A program made the translations under genes and the position numbers. This document shows positions 1 to 7,480 of a DNA stretch of 26,330 nucleotides, in pieces (position 1 is the stretch's first letter; the number at the start of each line of letters is the position of its first letter). The DNA lies in NCBI GenBank assembly GCA_963630635.1, contig CAVGOA010000028.1, forward strand, positions 1 through 26,330, written 5' to 3'. The notes under the pieces are model-generated. The model was not told where the DNA came from. It searched no databases and saw only the letters and a program-made list of their open reading frames with translations. Origin of the DNA: Paratractidigestivibacter sp963630635 (GTDB taxonomy: Bacteria; Actinomycetota; Coriobacteriia; Coriobacteriales; Atopobiaceae).

Positions 1-249
1 GCGGGCATCCGCAAGAAGCCGGCGCCCGACATGGTGTGGGCGGCGCTTGAGCGCATGGGGGTCTTGGCCGCCGGCGGCGACTTTGTCTACGTGGGCGACT
101 CGGAGGTCGACCTTGCAACGGCCACAAACCTGGGCTGTGCCTGTGTGAGCTGCACCTGGGGCTTCCGCGACGCCGATTGGCTTGTCTCGCAAGGGGCAAA
201 GGTGCTGGTAGACACGCCAGAAGGGCTTCTCGCCGCGCTTTTGGGCTAG
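1..249 (+). CDS. HAD-family phosphatase, C-terminal part (phosphoglycolate phosphatase-like)
   Basis: The frame is open from base 1, so the gene begins upstream of the window; only about 82 C-terminal residues are visible. They carry the last two HAD signatures: a lysine motif (RKKPAP, about residues 4-9 of the visible part) and the acidic metal-binding motif VGDSEVD, followed by the usual small-residue helix and a CTWGFR stretch. This arrangement is typical of phosphoglycolate phosphatase-like HAD hydrolases, which use a catalytic aspartate near the N terminus (not visible) to remove phosphate from small metabolites in the cytoplasm. The catalytic half is missing, so the substrate cannot be judged. 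A copy of GGCGAGAAG (inverted, 226-234) encodes Leu-Leu-Ala just before the stop. Confidence 0.8.
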   Translation, partial: AGIRKKPAPDMVWAALERMGVLAAGGDFVYVGDSEVDLATATNLGCACVSCTWGFRDADWLVSQGAKVLVDTPEGLLAALLG

Positions 250-413
250 GCAGCGCGCCGGGCGACGGGTCGCCCTTCCCTAATCGAGCGACTGCCGCTG
301 GCCGGGCCAAGCACGCGCTTACCGTACAAATCCAAAACATGCGTCTAACTTTTGGCCGAGCGGGTTATATTCTTCCTATCGCCAGACTGGTTGTTCGACA
401 GAAAGGAACTGCC

Positions 414-719
414 ATGGGTAAGAAAGCTGCAGAGGCCCTCGACATCAATTACGACGAGCTCGCCGAATACCTGCACTGTAACCACTCGGTCTACATGAAA
501 ATCGATTCATCGATTTATTACCTTACCGACGTGAACTACGAGTCCTGGCGCGCCCAGGACACCAGCCGCCGCAACGAGAAGAACCACTTTGTCGACTGCT
601 CCGAGCTGGTTCCCACGGTCGACGAGTTCCTGGCCCTGGCCTTCATCAACGGCAAGACAATCAAGGACGTCTTCGACCACGCTACGTTCTACGCCTCTTT
701 GTCCGGCGAGAAAGACTGA
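414..719 (+). CDS. Small conserved-looking protein of unknown function (101 aa)
   Basis: I do not recognise the family. The ATG at 414 is chosen because AAAGGA (402-407) sits at normal spacing and a TATATT -10-like hexamer lies at 366-371; the frame is open further upstream, but that part runs into the preceding gene and has no ribosome site. The protein is hydrophilic, with no signal peptide or membrane segment. It has two Tyr/Asp-rich helical-looking stretches (about residues 10-50) and an acidic middle (VDCSELVPTVDEFL), and it ends in SGEKD. It is followed at once by a strong terminator, so it is probably a single-gene transcript. Its coding style matches its neighbours. Confidence 0.72.
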   Translation: MGKKAAEALDINYDELAEYLHCNHSVYMKIDSSIYYLTDVNYESWRAQDTSRRNEKNHFVDCSELVPTVDEFLALAFINGKTIKDVFDHATFYASLSGEKD

Positions 720-752
720 CGAAGCCCTCGCAACCCGCGTTTTCGCACCCAC

Positions 753-777
753 GGCCGCCCTCCCGGGCGGCCTTTTT
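753..777 (+). terminator. Intrinsic terminator after the 101-aa gene
   Basis: GGCCGCCC (753-760) and GGGCGGCC (765-772) form a perfect 8-bp GC stem around a 4-base loop and are followed by TTTTT (773-777). It lies 34 bases after the stop codon at 719 and reads only on the plus strand. Confidence 0.9.
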
Positions 778-1045
778 CGTGCCCCGAAGCGGCCCCGAAA
801 ACAAAATCGACGAAAGACGGGCGCACTGGCGACCTTCGGTCGTGTTACCGAGCCCAACAGTCAACAAAACCGCAGGTCGAGAAGATGCGATTCTGTCGGC
901 TTGCCGCCAGGCAGCCGGAGTGCGCCCGTCTTTCGTAGATTTTGAATTTGCTGCAACCGAGGTGGGGGTCGCTGGCGCGAGCGAGCAGCCCTCGCATGTT
1001 AAGATGGGGGCAGTCGACCTACTGGGAAACAGGTCGCGGAGAGGG
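778..1045 (+). other. Gene-free stretch before an orphan terminator
   Basis: No convincing coding frame with a ribosome site is seen here. The region holds one copy of a 17-bp repeat (862-878), a TTAAGAT -10-like hexamer (999-1005), and a small stem CGACCT/AGGTCG around GGAAA (about 1015-1036). It ends in a strong plus-strand terminator that does not belong to the upstream gene, so a short non-coding transcript starting near 1010 is possible. This is inference. Confidence 0.35.
862..878 (+). repeat. 17-bp dispersed repeat, copy 1
   Basis: CAACAAAACCGCAGGTC occurs here and again, identical, at 6072-6088; both copies are intergenic. The bases after this copy (GAGAAG) also resemble the GCAGGCGAGAAG stretch at 14561-14572. 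Confidence 0.75.
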
Positions 1046-1081
1046 AGAGCTGCCGGTCAACACGACCCGGCAGCTCTTTTT
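1046..1081 (+). terminator. Orphan intrinsic terminator (plus strand)
   Basis: AGAGCTGCCGG (1046-1056) pairs perfectly with CCGGCAGCTCT (1067-1077) around a 10-base loop, and a U-run (1077-1081) follows. On the minus strand no U-run follows the stem, so it is directional and does not serve the convergent permease gene that ends at 1104. The preceding plus-strand gene already has its own terminator at 753-777. Confidence 0.85.
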
Positions 1082-1103
1082 GCGCGCTTTCCCGCCGCCT
1101 AGC

Positions 1104-3200
1104 CTAGTCCAGGCGCAAGACGACGTCCTTGGAGGTCTTATAGGTGAGAAGGAAATAGCCTCCGTAAAGGATCACCACAAAGCCAGCGGTCACCACAAAA
1201 GAGCCGGTAGCGACGTTGTCCAAAAGCGATGCCAGGGTGTCGTTGACCACATAGAGGGCGCAGGCCGCGTGGCACAGGGCCACAACCAGGGGGAACAAGA
1301 AGTAGACACCGATCTGGGCCAGAAGCGCACGGCGCACATCGGCGGGGTCCGCGCCCAGCTGGGACAGCACGCGGTAGCGGCCCGTGTTGTCCGAGGCCTC
1401 GGAAAGCTGCTGCAGCGCCAGGACCGAGGCGCAGCTGATTAGCAGGATAAGGCCGGTGTAAGCGGCAAGGTAGCTCGTGACCGTGCTGAGGCCCGTGGAT
1501 TGGTCGGCAAGCTCGAGGGCCGAGTACGTGCCGCTAACGGGCCAGCCCGAGGCAGCCGTTTCGCCGCTCGCGCCGTCAGCATCCACAGGCGCGAGCGAGG
1601 CCATGTAAGCGGCGACGGCCTGGCGGAACTTCTGGTCAACGTCTTGACGCGAGCCGTTGTAGTTGGCGTCCACGTAGACTATCCAAGTCTCCAGGCCCTT
1701 CTGGTCAATCAACGCGTCGGGCACGATGAAGGTCGCGTAGCTCGAAGACCCCAGGTAGTTGTACATACCCTCTGTAGCCAGCGAGTCGCGAGGGCGCAAC
1801 GCGTGGCCCAGTACGTCGACCGTCTGGTGCTGGTCGAAGAAGGCCTTCCAAAAGGCGGAGAAAGACTGGTTGTCGCACCATACCAAGCAACCGTCCTCGC
1901 CCAGGTCAACGGGGTCGTCTCCGCGCAGGCGGCGCAGGGCGTTGTAATCGGACAGGCGCACGAGGCTCACGGGGCTGCTGGTCGAGAAGCCCAGGGCAAC
2001 GGTCGCGTCGTCGCGGGTATAGTCGGTTGTGTCGTAGATATCGCCCAGCGTAAAGGACCTCTGCTCGGTTTGGGCCAGGTAGATGCGGATCTGCGCCGCG
2101 CCCGCGACCATCTGGTCCCAACCCTCAACGTTGGCCTCAAGGGCCGTCAGGGCATCGCCGTCGTACTCGCTTGCGGCCTGACGCGAGGCCTCTCCAACGC
2201 CCACGCCCGTGAGCGAGATATCGTAGGCAACACCATGCTCTACCAGCGAGTTCACGGCGCGCGCAATCAAAAAGCCGGTGCAAATTCCGCACATGGCCAA
2301 GAAGAGCATCGCGCACACCATCGTGACCGAGACCCAGGCGGTGTTGATCTTAAAGACGATCTGGCGCAAGACAAACATGTTAAGCCCGCGCAGGTAGAAG
2401 CGCTTGTTCGCCCGGGCCGTCAGCAAAAGGAAGCCAGAGGCCGAGAAGAACAGCAGCGCCGTGCCCACGCTCACCAAGGCACAAGCCCAGTAGAAGTCGG
2501 GACCCAGCCCCATTAAGCCGCCGCGAACCAGCAGGTAGTAGGCCACGCCGATCAACACCACGGCAACCACAAAGCATGCGGCACAAACAGGGATGCTGCG
2601 CAGGCGGGCCTTCTCGCCGCTCTTATGCTTGCCAATAAGGTCTACCAGGCGATACTTAGAAACAAGGGAGACGTCAAAGACCAGCGAGATCAGAAAGATG
2701 GACGCGAAGCACGCAACCGTCTTTACGCAAGACGTTGGAGAGAAGAGAAACGCGAAGCCCTTGACGGTGGTCTGAAACAAGCGAGCTGTGACATAGAGCA
2801 AAAGCTGTGAGAGAAGCACGCCCGCGGCCAGGCCCACTGCCAGGGCGAGAAGGCCCACGAGCAATGTCTCCATCACGATGATGCGCGCCACCTGGACGCG
2901 GCTCATGCCCAGCGTGAGGTAGATGCCAAACTCGTGCTTGCGCCGGCCGATCAAGAATCGGTTGGCGTAGACAACCAGAAAGCCCAGGACCACGGCAACA
3001 AAGACCGACATGGCGTCAAGCAAGGTGAAGAGGGTCTCGACGCTGGTGCGCTGGTCACCGGTAAGGGACAAGACAGCGGTTTGATATTTGATGGAATCAA
3101 ACGAGTAGAAAACACAGACGCCGATCATAAGAGTCACGAAGAAAATCGAGAAATCCTTGATGGAGCGCCGGACGTTTCCCGCAGCGATCTTAGCGAGCAT
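1104..3200 (-). CDS. BceB-type ABC transporter permease, FtsX-like
   Basis: This is the membrane subunit of a peptide-antibiotic sensing or detoxification ABC transporter; it works with the ATPase just upstream and is normally coupled to a BceS-type kinase. The 698-residue length is close to BceB/VraG (about 650). The N terminus (LAKIAAGNVRRSIKDF, then a hydrophobic helix ending FYSFDSI) is typical of BceB. Several membrane helices come first, then a hydrophilic extracellular domain of about 200 residues (roughly 340-560), then three C-terminal helices with an FtsX pattern. The frame opens at 3275, but the ATG at 3200 is preferred: GGGGAGGT lies just ahead and the family N terminus begins there. 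This start overlaps the ATPase stop by 11 bases, suggesting translational coupling. The substrate cannot be read from sequence. Confidence 0.9.
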   Translation of the reverse strand: MLAKIAAGNVRRSIKDFSIFFVTLMIGVCVFYSFDSIKYQTAVLSLTGDQRTSVETLFTLLDAMSVFVAVVLGFLVVYANRFLIGRRKHEFGIYLTLGMSRVQVARIIVMETLLVGLLALAVGLAAGVLLSQLLLYVTARLFQTTVKGFAFLFSPTSCVKTVACFASIFLISLVFDVSLVSKYRLVDLIGKHKSGEKARLRSIPVCAACFVVAVVLIGVAYYLLVRGGLMGLGPDFYWACALVSVGTALLFFSASGFLLLTARANKRFYLRGLNMFVLRQIVFKINTAWVSVTMVCAMLFLAMCGICTGFLIARAVNSLVEHGVAYDISLTGVGVGEASRQAASEYDGDALTALEANVEGWDQMVAGAAQIRIYLAQTEQRSFTLGDIYDTTDYTRDDATVALGFSTSSPVSLVRLSDYNALRRLRGDDPVDLGEDGCLVWCDNQSFSAFWKAFFDQHQTVDVLGHALRPRDSLATEGMYNYLGSSSYATFIVPDALIDQKGLETWIVYVDANYNGSRQDVDQKFRQAVAAYMASLAPVDADGASGETAASGWPVSGTYSALELADQSTGLSTVTSYLAAYTGLILLISCASVLALQQLSEASDNTGRYRVLSQLGADPADVRRALLAQIGVYFLFPLVVALCHAACALYVVNDTLASLLDNVATGSFVVTAGFVVILYGGYFLLTYKTSKDVVLRLD

Positions 3201-4035
3201 CGGCGACCTCCCCGCCCAGAAAAGAGACGGTGTCCATGATCTGGTCGAAAAAGGAGGCGCGGGACTTCTGACCACGCGAAAGCTCGCTCCAAAGACGGCC
3301 GTCCTTAATGAAGATCACGCGGGAGGCAAAGCTCGCGGCAAAGGAGTCGTGGGTCACCATGATAATCGTCGCGCCATCGCGGTTAAGGGCGCCCAGGCTC
3401 TCTAACATGCGGCGAGAATTGCGCGAGTCAAGGGCGCCGGTGGGCTCGTCGGCCAGGACCAGGGAGGGGTCGCAGACGATGGCGCGGGCCGCGGCGGTGC
3501 GCTGGCGCTGGCCGCCGCTCATCTGGTGGGGCATCTTGTCCAGGGCATCTTGGATGTCCAGGGTCTGGGCGACCTTCTCGACCTTGGCCGTCACCTCGGC
3601 GGGCGGGACCCCGGCGATCGTGAGGGCAAGGGCGATGTTCTCGCGTGCGGTCAGGGTATCCAGCAGATTGGAGTCTTGGAAAATGAAGCCCAGCTCGTCG
3701 CGGCGAAAACGGGTGAGGTCGTGCCTGTGCAGGGCCGTGACGTCCACTCCGTTGACAAAGATGTTGCCGGCAGAGGGGCGGTCGATGGTAGAGATGCAGT
3801 TGAGAAGGGTCGTCTTGCCCGAGCCGGAAGGGCCCATGATAGCCACGAACTCGCCGGCGTCCACGTCAAACGAGACGCCGTCAAGGGCGCGGCAGACGTT
3901 TGACTTGTTGCCAAAGTACTTCTCGACGTTGACCAGGCGAAGGACGGGGTTGGCGGGAGCGCCGGCGGGTGCCGGGCCGGCAACGGGCCCAGAGGCCGGG
4001 CTGGCGACCGGGTTGTTGAAATGAGCTGCCTTCAT
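3190..4035 (-). CDS. BceA-type ABC transporter ATPase
   Basis: Cytoplasmic ATPase that powers the FtsX-like permease. Visible motifs are Walker A GPSGSGKTT (about residues 68-76), a Q-loop in IFQDSN, signature MSGGQRQR, Walker B LVLADEPTGALD and the switch histidine in VTHD. This is the MacB/LolD/BceA group of ATPases. The open frame reaches 4077, but the ATG at 4035 is preferred because GAGAGGA lies 8-9 bases ahead. An odd feature is an Ala/Pro/Gly-rich N-terminal extension (about residues 10-30) before the ATPase fold. It is the first gene of the transporter transcription unit, and a candidate operator lies just upstream (4124-4141). Confidence 0.93.
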   Translation of the reverse strand: MKAAHFNNPVASPASGPVAGPAPAGAPANPVLRLVNVEKYFGNKSNVCRALDGVSFDVDAGEFVAIMGPSGSGKTTLLNCISTIDRPSAGNIFVNGVDVTALHRHDLTRFRRDELGFIFQDSNLLDTLTARENIALALTIAGVPPAEVTAKVEKVAQTLDIQDALDKMPHQMSGGQRQRTAAARAIVCDPSLVLADEPTGALDSRNSRRMLESLGALNRDGATIIMVTHDSFAASFASRVIFIKDGRLWSELSRGQKSRASFFDQIMDTVSFLGGEVADAR

Positions 4036-4072
4036 TAGGCGGGTCCTCTCTCTAGAGGCGTGCAGGTCGCCT

Positions 4073-4141
4073 ACCATACTGCGGCGCGAAGGCGCGGCCA
4101 GCCATGGGGCCAGGTGAGATGAGCCTTACGGTTTGGTAAGG
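4073..4141 (-). promoter_or_regulatory. Candidate BceR-type operator and promoter of the transporter genes
   Basis: A perfect inverted repeat CCTTAC-N6-GTAAGG lies at 4124-4141. On the minus strand a -10-like TATGGT (4078-4073) follows, which would place the repeat near -65, the usual position for an activating OmpR-family regulator. There is no good -35 hexamer, as expected for an activated promoter. The same CCTTA half-site recurs as an 11-bp-spaced direct repeat before the regulator gene (5968-5983). Confidence 0.5.
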
Positions 4142-4155
4142 TCGCGCGGGGCCAC

Positions 4156-5241
4156 CTACCCGGCGTAAGAATCGGGAAAGTCGATCGAGATGCAAGTACC
4201 CTCGCCCGGCGTCGAGAAGGCCTGGGCGCGAAGGCCCATCTTCTCGCACAGGGTACGTACTAGATACAAACCAATACCTGTTGATTGGGGGTACGCTCGG
4301 CCGTTCTCACCCGTGAAGCCGCGGTCAAAGACGCGCGGGAGGTCCGCTGCGGGGATGCCGATGCCGTTGTCCTGGATGCGCAGGGTTACGCACCAGGCGT
4401 CGAGGCCAGTCTGGGTCTTCTCGGCGTCAATGAGCACCGTCGCAGGCTCACCTGCCAGGTCGGCGTCAGGGCGACGGTATTTGGCGGCGTTGACCAGGAC
4501 CTGGCGGATGATGAACTCGAGCCACTTTGGGTCGGCGCGCACCGTAAGATCAAGGTCACCCAGGCGCGGAGAAACACCCGCGTCGATCAAGGTCCGCGAC
4601 GCGTTGCGCAGCGCCGAGCGAACGCATTCGCCCAGGTTGACGCTGCGTATCATGAAATCGCGGTCGAGCGAGGTGCTTCTCGCATAGAAAAGCGACTGGT
4701 CGACAAAGCCCTCGATGCGGCGCAGCTCGACGTCCATGGCCTCGGTCGCCGGCGTCATTGCGTTGGCCGCGACCAGGCGAGCGGCTGCGATGGGCGTCTT
4801 GACCTCGTGGACCCAGGTCTCCACGTAGTCGCGGTATTCGCGCTGCTCGGCTCGCATGGAGGCGATTTGATCGGCCATAGACTTGGACTCGAGGAGCAAG
4901 ATGTCGTGGACCAGGCGTTCCTCGCGCGATTGTGGCGCGTCCATGAGCTCGGGCGCTAACCAGGCGCGCCCCTGTGTCGCAAGGGAGTCCGCGGTTTGAC
5001 CAAGACGGTCGTAGAAGCGTCGTTTGGTTACGAATTTGATAGCCTCCGTTACCGCAATACAGGCAATAAAGACCAGGCAGACAGCCAATGCCTCGACAGC
5101 CGACAGCCCAAACGCGCGCATCATGAGCCAGGCCACAGCGACAGCGGCCAGCTCCAAGGCAAGCGCCCCGGCGTTATCGGCCAGGTAGTCGCCCAGCGTT
5201 AAGACGTGCTTCTCGGCATCCCTACTCAATGAGGTACCCAA
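4156..5241 (-). CDS. BceS-type intramembrane-sensing histidine kinase
   Basis: Sensor kinase of the two-component system; it should phosphorylate the regulator encoded just upstream and sense the state of the BceAB-like transporter. It is 361 residues long. Two membrane helices (about 24-43 and 47-67) have almost no extracellular loop, the hallmark of this kinase type. The H-box WVHEVKTPI places the phosphorylated histidine near residue 145. The ATP-binding domain shows an N-box (VLVNAAKYRR), DNGIGIP and TGIGLYLV. The start is uncertain: the frame begins with TTG at 5241, another TTG sits at 5229, and both overlap the regulator's end at 5222. Neither has a strong ribosome site, so translational coupling is likely. 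Confidence 0.9.
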   Translation of the reverse strand: MGTSLSRDAEKHVLTLGDYLADNAGALALELAAVAVAWLMMRAFGLSAVEALAVCLVFIACIAVTEAIKFVTKRRFYDRLGQTADSLATQGRAWLAPELMDAPQSREERLVHDILLLESKSMADQIASMRAEQREYRDYVETWVHEVKTPIAAARLVAANAMTPATEAMDVELRRIEGFVDQSLFYARSTSLDRDFMIRSVNLGECVRSALRNASRTLIDAGVSPRLGDLDLTVRADPKWLEFIIRQVLVNAAKYRRPDADLAGEPATVLIDAEKTQTGLDAWCVTLRIQDNGIGIPAADLPRVFDRGFTGENGRAYPQSTGIGLYLVRTLCEKMGLRAQAFSTPGEGTCISIDFPDSYAG

Positions 5242-5893
5242 ACCCGCGGCGCGTCACGATCTTGTCGCCCGCGCCAATGCGCGCGAGCGTCTGACGCAGG
5301 TGGCTCACGTTGACGGTCAGCGTGTTGTCGTCCACAAAATCGTTGGACTCCCACAGCTCTTCTTGGATGCGCTGGCGGCTCACGACGCTGCCCGCGCTTC
5401 TAAGCAACAGACTCAAGATCTTAAGTTCGTTCTTGGTAAGTTCCACGCTTTTGCCCTGGTAAGAGGCAGTGCAACGCGAAGTACCCAAAGTAAGGCCAGC
5501 ATAGGCCAGCTGGGCGCCGCCAATGTTGTCGCCGTAGCTGCGTTTGAGTACTGCGTCTATGTGGGCGAGAAGGACTTGCTCGTTGTAGGGCTTGGTCACA
5601 AAGTCATCGGCACCTGCAGAGAGGCACACCAGCTCGTCCAGATCGGCGTTGCGGCTAGTCACGGCGATGATGGGAACCTGGCTTACTCGACGAACCTCAC
5701 GACAGACAAAGGAGCCGTCGACACCCGGCAGGTTAAGGTCAAGAAGAACAAGGTCGCATGCCAGGTCAATGATCTGCTGGTCAAGGTTTGCAAAGCCTGC
5801 AGGCACCGCCGTCTGATAGCCGTTTCTCTCAAGCAGCTGGCAAAGGCCGCGGCAAATCGTCGCATCGTCTTCTATGACACAGACCCTGCGCAC
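5222..5893 (-). CDS. OmpR/BceR-family response regulator
   Basis: DNA-binding regulator of the module, 223 residues. The receiver domain (about 1-115) has the acidic pair EDD (8-10), the phosphorylated aspartate in LLDLNLPG (about D52), the Thr in AVTS (about 79) and the conserved lysine in VTKPYN (about 101). A winged-helix domain follows (about 125-223), ending RRGFGYLIE. The start is GTG at 5893, preceded by GGGGAGA. It overlaps the kinase gene and precedes it on the same strand, so regulator and kinase form one operon; the transporter genes form a second, probably regulated by this protein. Confidence 0.93.
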   Translation of the reverse strand: MRRVCVIEDDATICRGLCQLLERNGYQTAVPAGFANLDQQIIDLACDLVLLDLNLPGVDGSFVCREVRRVSQVPIIAVTSRNADLDELVCLSAGADDFVTKPYNEQVLLAHIDAVLKRSYGDNIGGAQLAYAGLTLGTSRCTASYQGKSVELTKNELKILSLLLRSAGSVVSRQRIQEELWESNDFVDDNTLTVNVSHLRQTLARIGAGDKIVTRRGFGYLIE

Positions 5894-5929
5894 GCGCTTC
5901 TCCCCTCGCCCAAACCAGCCTAGGGTTCG

Positions 5930-5983
5930 ATTCTATCGCCAACAGACGGCACGACGGCCGCGCGCAACCTTACGATTCCCTTA
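5930..5983 (-). promoter_or_regulatory. Candidate promoter and direct-repeat site before the regulator gene
   Basis: On the minus strand a -10-like TAGAAT (5935-5930) lies about 37 bases ahead of the GTG start. Further upstream, two CCTTA elements (5968-5972 and 5979-5983 on the plus strand) repeat with an 11-base period, the spacing typical of OmpR/PhoB-family sites. Their sequence matches the half-site of the inverted repeat before the transporter genes, which suggests autoregulation. Confidence 0.4.
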
Positions 5984-6019
5984 GTTTGGCCGGTTTCGCA
6001 AACTGCCCCAAACGAAACA

Positions 6020-6147
6020 AACGATATTGGGAAGCCGGATTGAAATTTAGCGGGCAACAGCCAATTCCACCCAACAAAACCGCAGGTCAGATTTTGCCTA
6101 AAACACGGTCAACCCCAGCAAAACGGTTTCGGATTCCCAATATCGTT
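6020..6147. repeat. 128-bp element bounded by 14-bp perfect inverted repeats
   Basis: AACGATATTGGGAA (6020-6033) is exactly inverted at 6134-6147; with flanking bases the match extends to 17 of 18. The interior is AT-richer than its surroundings and contains the second copy of the 17-bp dispersed repeat (6072-6088). The right arm overlaps the stop codon of the mog gene (6146-6148). The layout resembles a MITE-like remnant, but no target-site duplication is obvious. Confidence 0.6.
6072..6088 (+). repeat. 17-bp dispersed repeat, copy 2
   Basis: CAACAAAACCGCAGGTC is identical to bases 862-878. It sits inside the inverted-repeat-bounded element at 6020-6147. Confidence 0.75.
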
Positions 6148-6667
6148 ATTTATCTTTGGCGCAGTCCAAAACGCCGCCGCGAAGGACCTTGAGGCCGTGG
6201 GCGATCGGGTCGATGACAGCCTGGATGTTCTCGACGGCGGCCTTAGGCGAGCCGGGAAGGTTGACGATCAGCGTGCGGCCGGCGATGCCCGCCACCTCGC
6301 GTGACAGGCAAGCTCGCGGCGTTATGGCCATCGAGGCTGCACGCATGGCCTCGGGAATGCCGGGGGCCATTCTTTCGCAGACGGCAGTCGTGGCCTCGGG
6401 CGTGACGTCACGCGGCGAGAAGCCCGTGCCGCCCGTGGTAAGAACCAAGGCAACGCCTGCCACGACCCGGCGTTTTAGCTCGGCGGCAATAAGCTCCTGC
6501 TCATCGGGCACAATCGCGGTGGCGACAACCTCATAGCCGTGCTCGCGCAAAAAGTCGCGAAGCGCAGGGCCGGAGGCATCTTCTCGCTCCCCCGCAAAGC
6601 TACGGTCACTCACGGTGATAACTGCGGCGGTAAAAGTCACGCGCTCGCCATGATGCTCACACGCCAT
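6146..6667 (-). CDS. mog: Molybdopterin adenylyltransferase-type protein (Mog/MoaB family)
   Basis: Enzyme of the MogA/MoaB fold that adenylates molybdopterin before metal insertion (family knowledge). It has 173 residues, in the family's usual range. It begins with the strand VTFTAAVITVSDRSFAGEREDASGP cut short here as ITVSDRS, has the signature TTGGTGFSPRDVTPEAT (about residues 78-94), which holds the substrate-binding glycines and aspartate, and ends with VNLPGSPKA. The ATG at 6667 has AGGAGA ahead. It lies 9 bases after the molybdopterin-binding protein gene and is the last gene of the molybdenum operon; its stop codon is embedded in an inverted repeat. No classical terminator follows. 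Confidence 0.88.
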   Translation of the reverse strand: MACEHHGERVTFTAAVITVSDRSFAGEREDASGPALRDFLREHGYEVVATAIVPDEQELIAAELKRRVVAGVALVLTTGGTGFSPRDVTPEATTAVCERMAPGIPEAMRAASMAITPRACLSREVAGIAGRTLIVNLPGSPKAAVENIQAVIDPIAHGLKVLRGGVLDCAKDK

Positions 6668-6676
6668 GAAAGTCTC

Positions 6677-7480
6677 CTAACGCCCAAAGGGGCAATGCGG
6701 GAAGGTGCAGGGCTTGCAACCCAGGCAAAGGCCACCCTCGCCCAGCTCAACAAAGTCGGCTTTCTTAAGCGCGACACCCGCGGCGACACGCGGCAATACC
6801 AGGTCAAGGACCGTCGCCTTGTTGTACATAGCGCACCCGGGAACGCCCAGGACCGGCACCGGCCGCTCGAGGTCGCCGCCGTCGATGCCCTGGTCAAAGT
6901 AGCCAACAAGCAGCATCGCCCCGGGGAGCACTGGGCTTCCGTACGTGACGATGCGTGCGCCCGCCGCCTTGATGGCGCCCGGGGTGTTGTCGTCGGGGTC
7001 CACGCTCATCCCGCCGGTGCAAACCACCAGGTCGACCCCGTCCGCACGGGCACGGTTGATGGCGGCAGCGATGTCCTCACGGTTGTCACCAGGGGTCTCA
7101 CGAACCGTGACCTCGATGCCAAAAGCCGCAAGTTTCTGCACCATAACCGGCGTGAACGCGTCTTCGATCAAGCCCTGCGCCACCTCAGAACCCGTGGCGA
7201 TCACCGCGGCCGTGCGCAGCACAAAGGGCGCGACCTCAAGGAGTTTCTCGCCGGCGGCCGCAGCTTCGGCGGCAAGAAGAACCTCCTCGCGCACCAGCAG
7301 CGGAATCACGCGGGTGCCCGCAAGGGCGTCGCCGGCGGCCACGTGAAAGCCGCCTTTGCGCGTGGCGACCATGACCTCGTCGGTCGCGTTAACGGCGCAA
7401 AGCCGCGCCGAGTTGACCAGCAAAACGCCGTCGCAGGCCGCGTTGATGCCGATCTTGCCCTCGCTCGGCTCGCCCGCGGC
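6677..7480 (-). CDS. Molybdopterin-binding protein with C-terminal Cys motif (N terminus in gap)
   Basis: 267 C-terminal residues are visible; the start lies in the N run. The central part is a MoCF_biosynth (MogA/MoeA-type) fold: AAVIATGSEVAQG, then VVCTGGMSVDPDDNTPGAI, then VPVLGVPGCAMYNKATVLD. The protein ends with a cysteine cluster CLGCKPCTFPHCPFG (CxxCxxCx4C), which could hold an iron-sulfur cluster or zinc. The gap leaves room for about 75-80 more residues, giving a total near 345, the size I expect for this family. A role in binding or loading molybdopterin for the hydroxylase system is inferred from the fold and from its position between moaC-MOSC and mog. Confidence 0.8.
   Translation of the reverse strand, partial: AAGEPSEGKIGINAACDGVLLVNSARLCAVNATDEVMVATRKGGFHVAAGDALAGTRVIPLLVREEVLLAAEAAAAGEKLLEVAPFVLRTAAVIATGSEVAQGLIEDAFTPVMVQKLAAFGIEVTVRETPGDNREDIAAAINRARADGVDLVVCTGGMSVDPDDNTPGAIKAAGARIVTYGSPVLPGAMLLVGYFDQGIDGGDLERPVPVLGVPGCAMYNKATVLDLVLPRVAAGVALKKADFVELGEGGLCLGCKPCTFPHCPFGR

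Noticed and set aside
1000..1081. SRP RNA or a known riboswitch before the orphan terminator
   Set aside because: The conserved SRP tetraloop region and the conserved cores of the riboswitches I know (cobalamin, glycine, c-di-GMP, fluoride, ZTP) are not present.
1439..1639. Small open frames inside the BceB gene
   Set aside because: They lie within a convincing membrane-protein frame and lack ribosome sites or recognisable domains.
5924..5933. GGTTCGATTC resembling a tRNA T-loop
   Set aside because: No matching T stem, anticodon arm or acceptor stem can be built around it; it lies in the regulator gene's promoter region.
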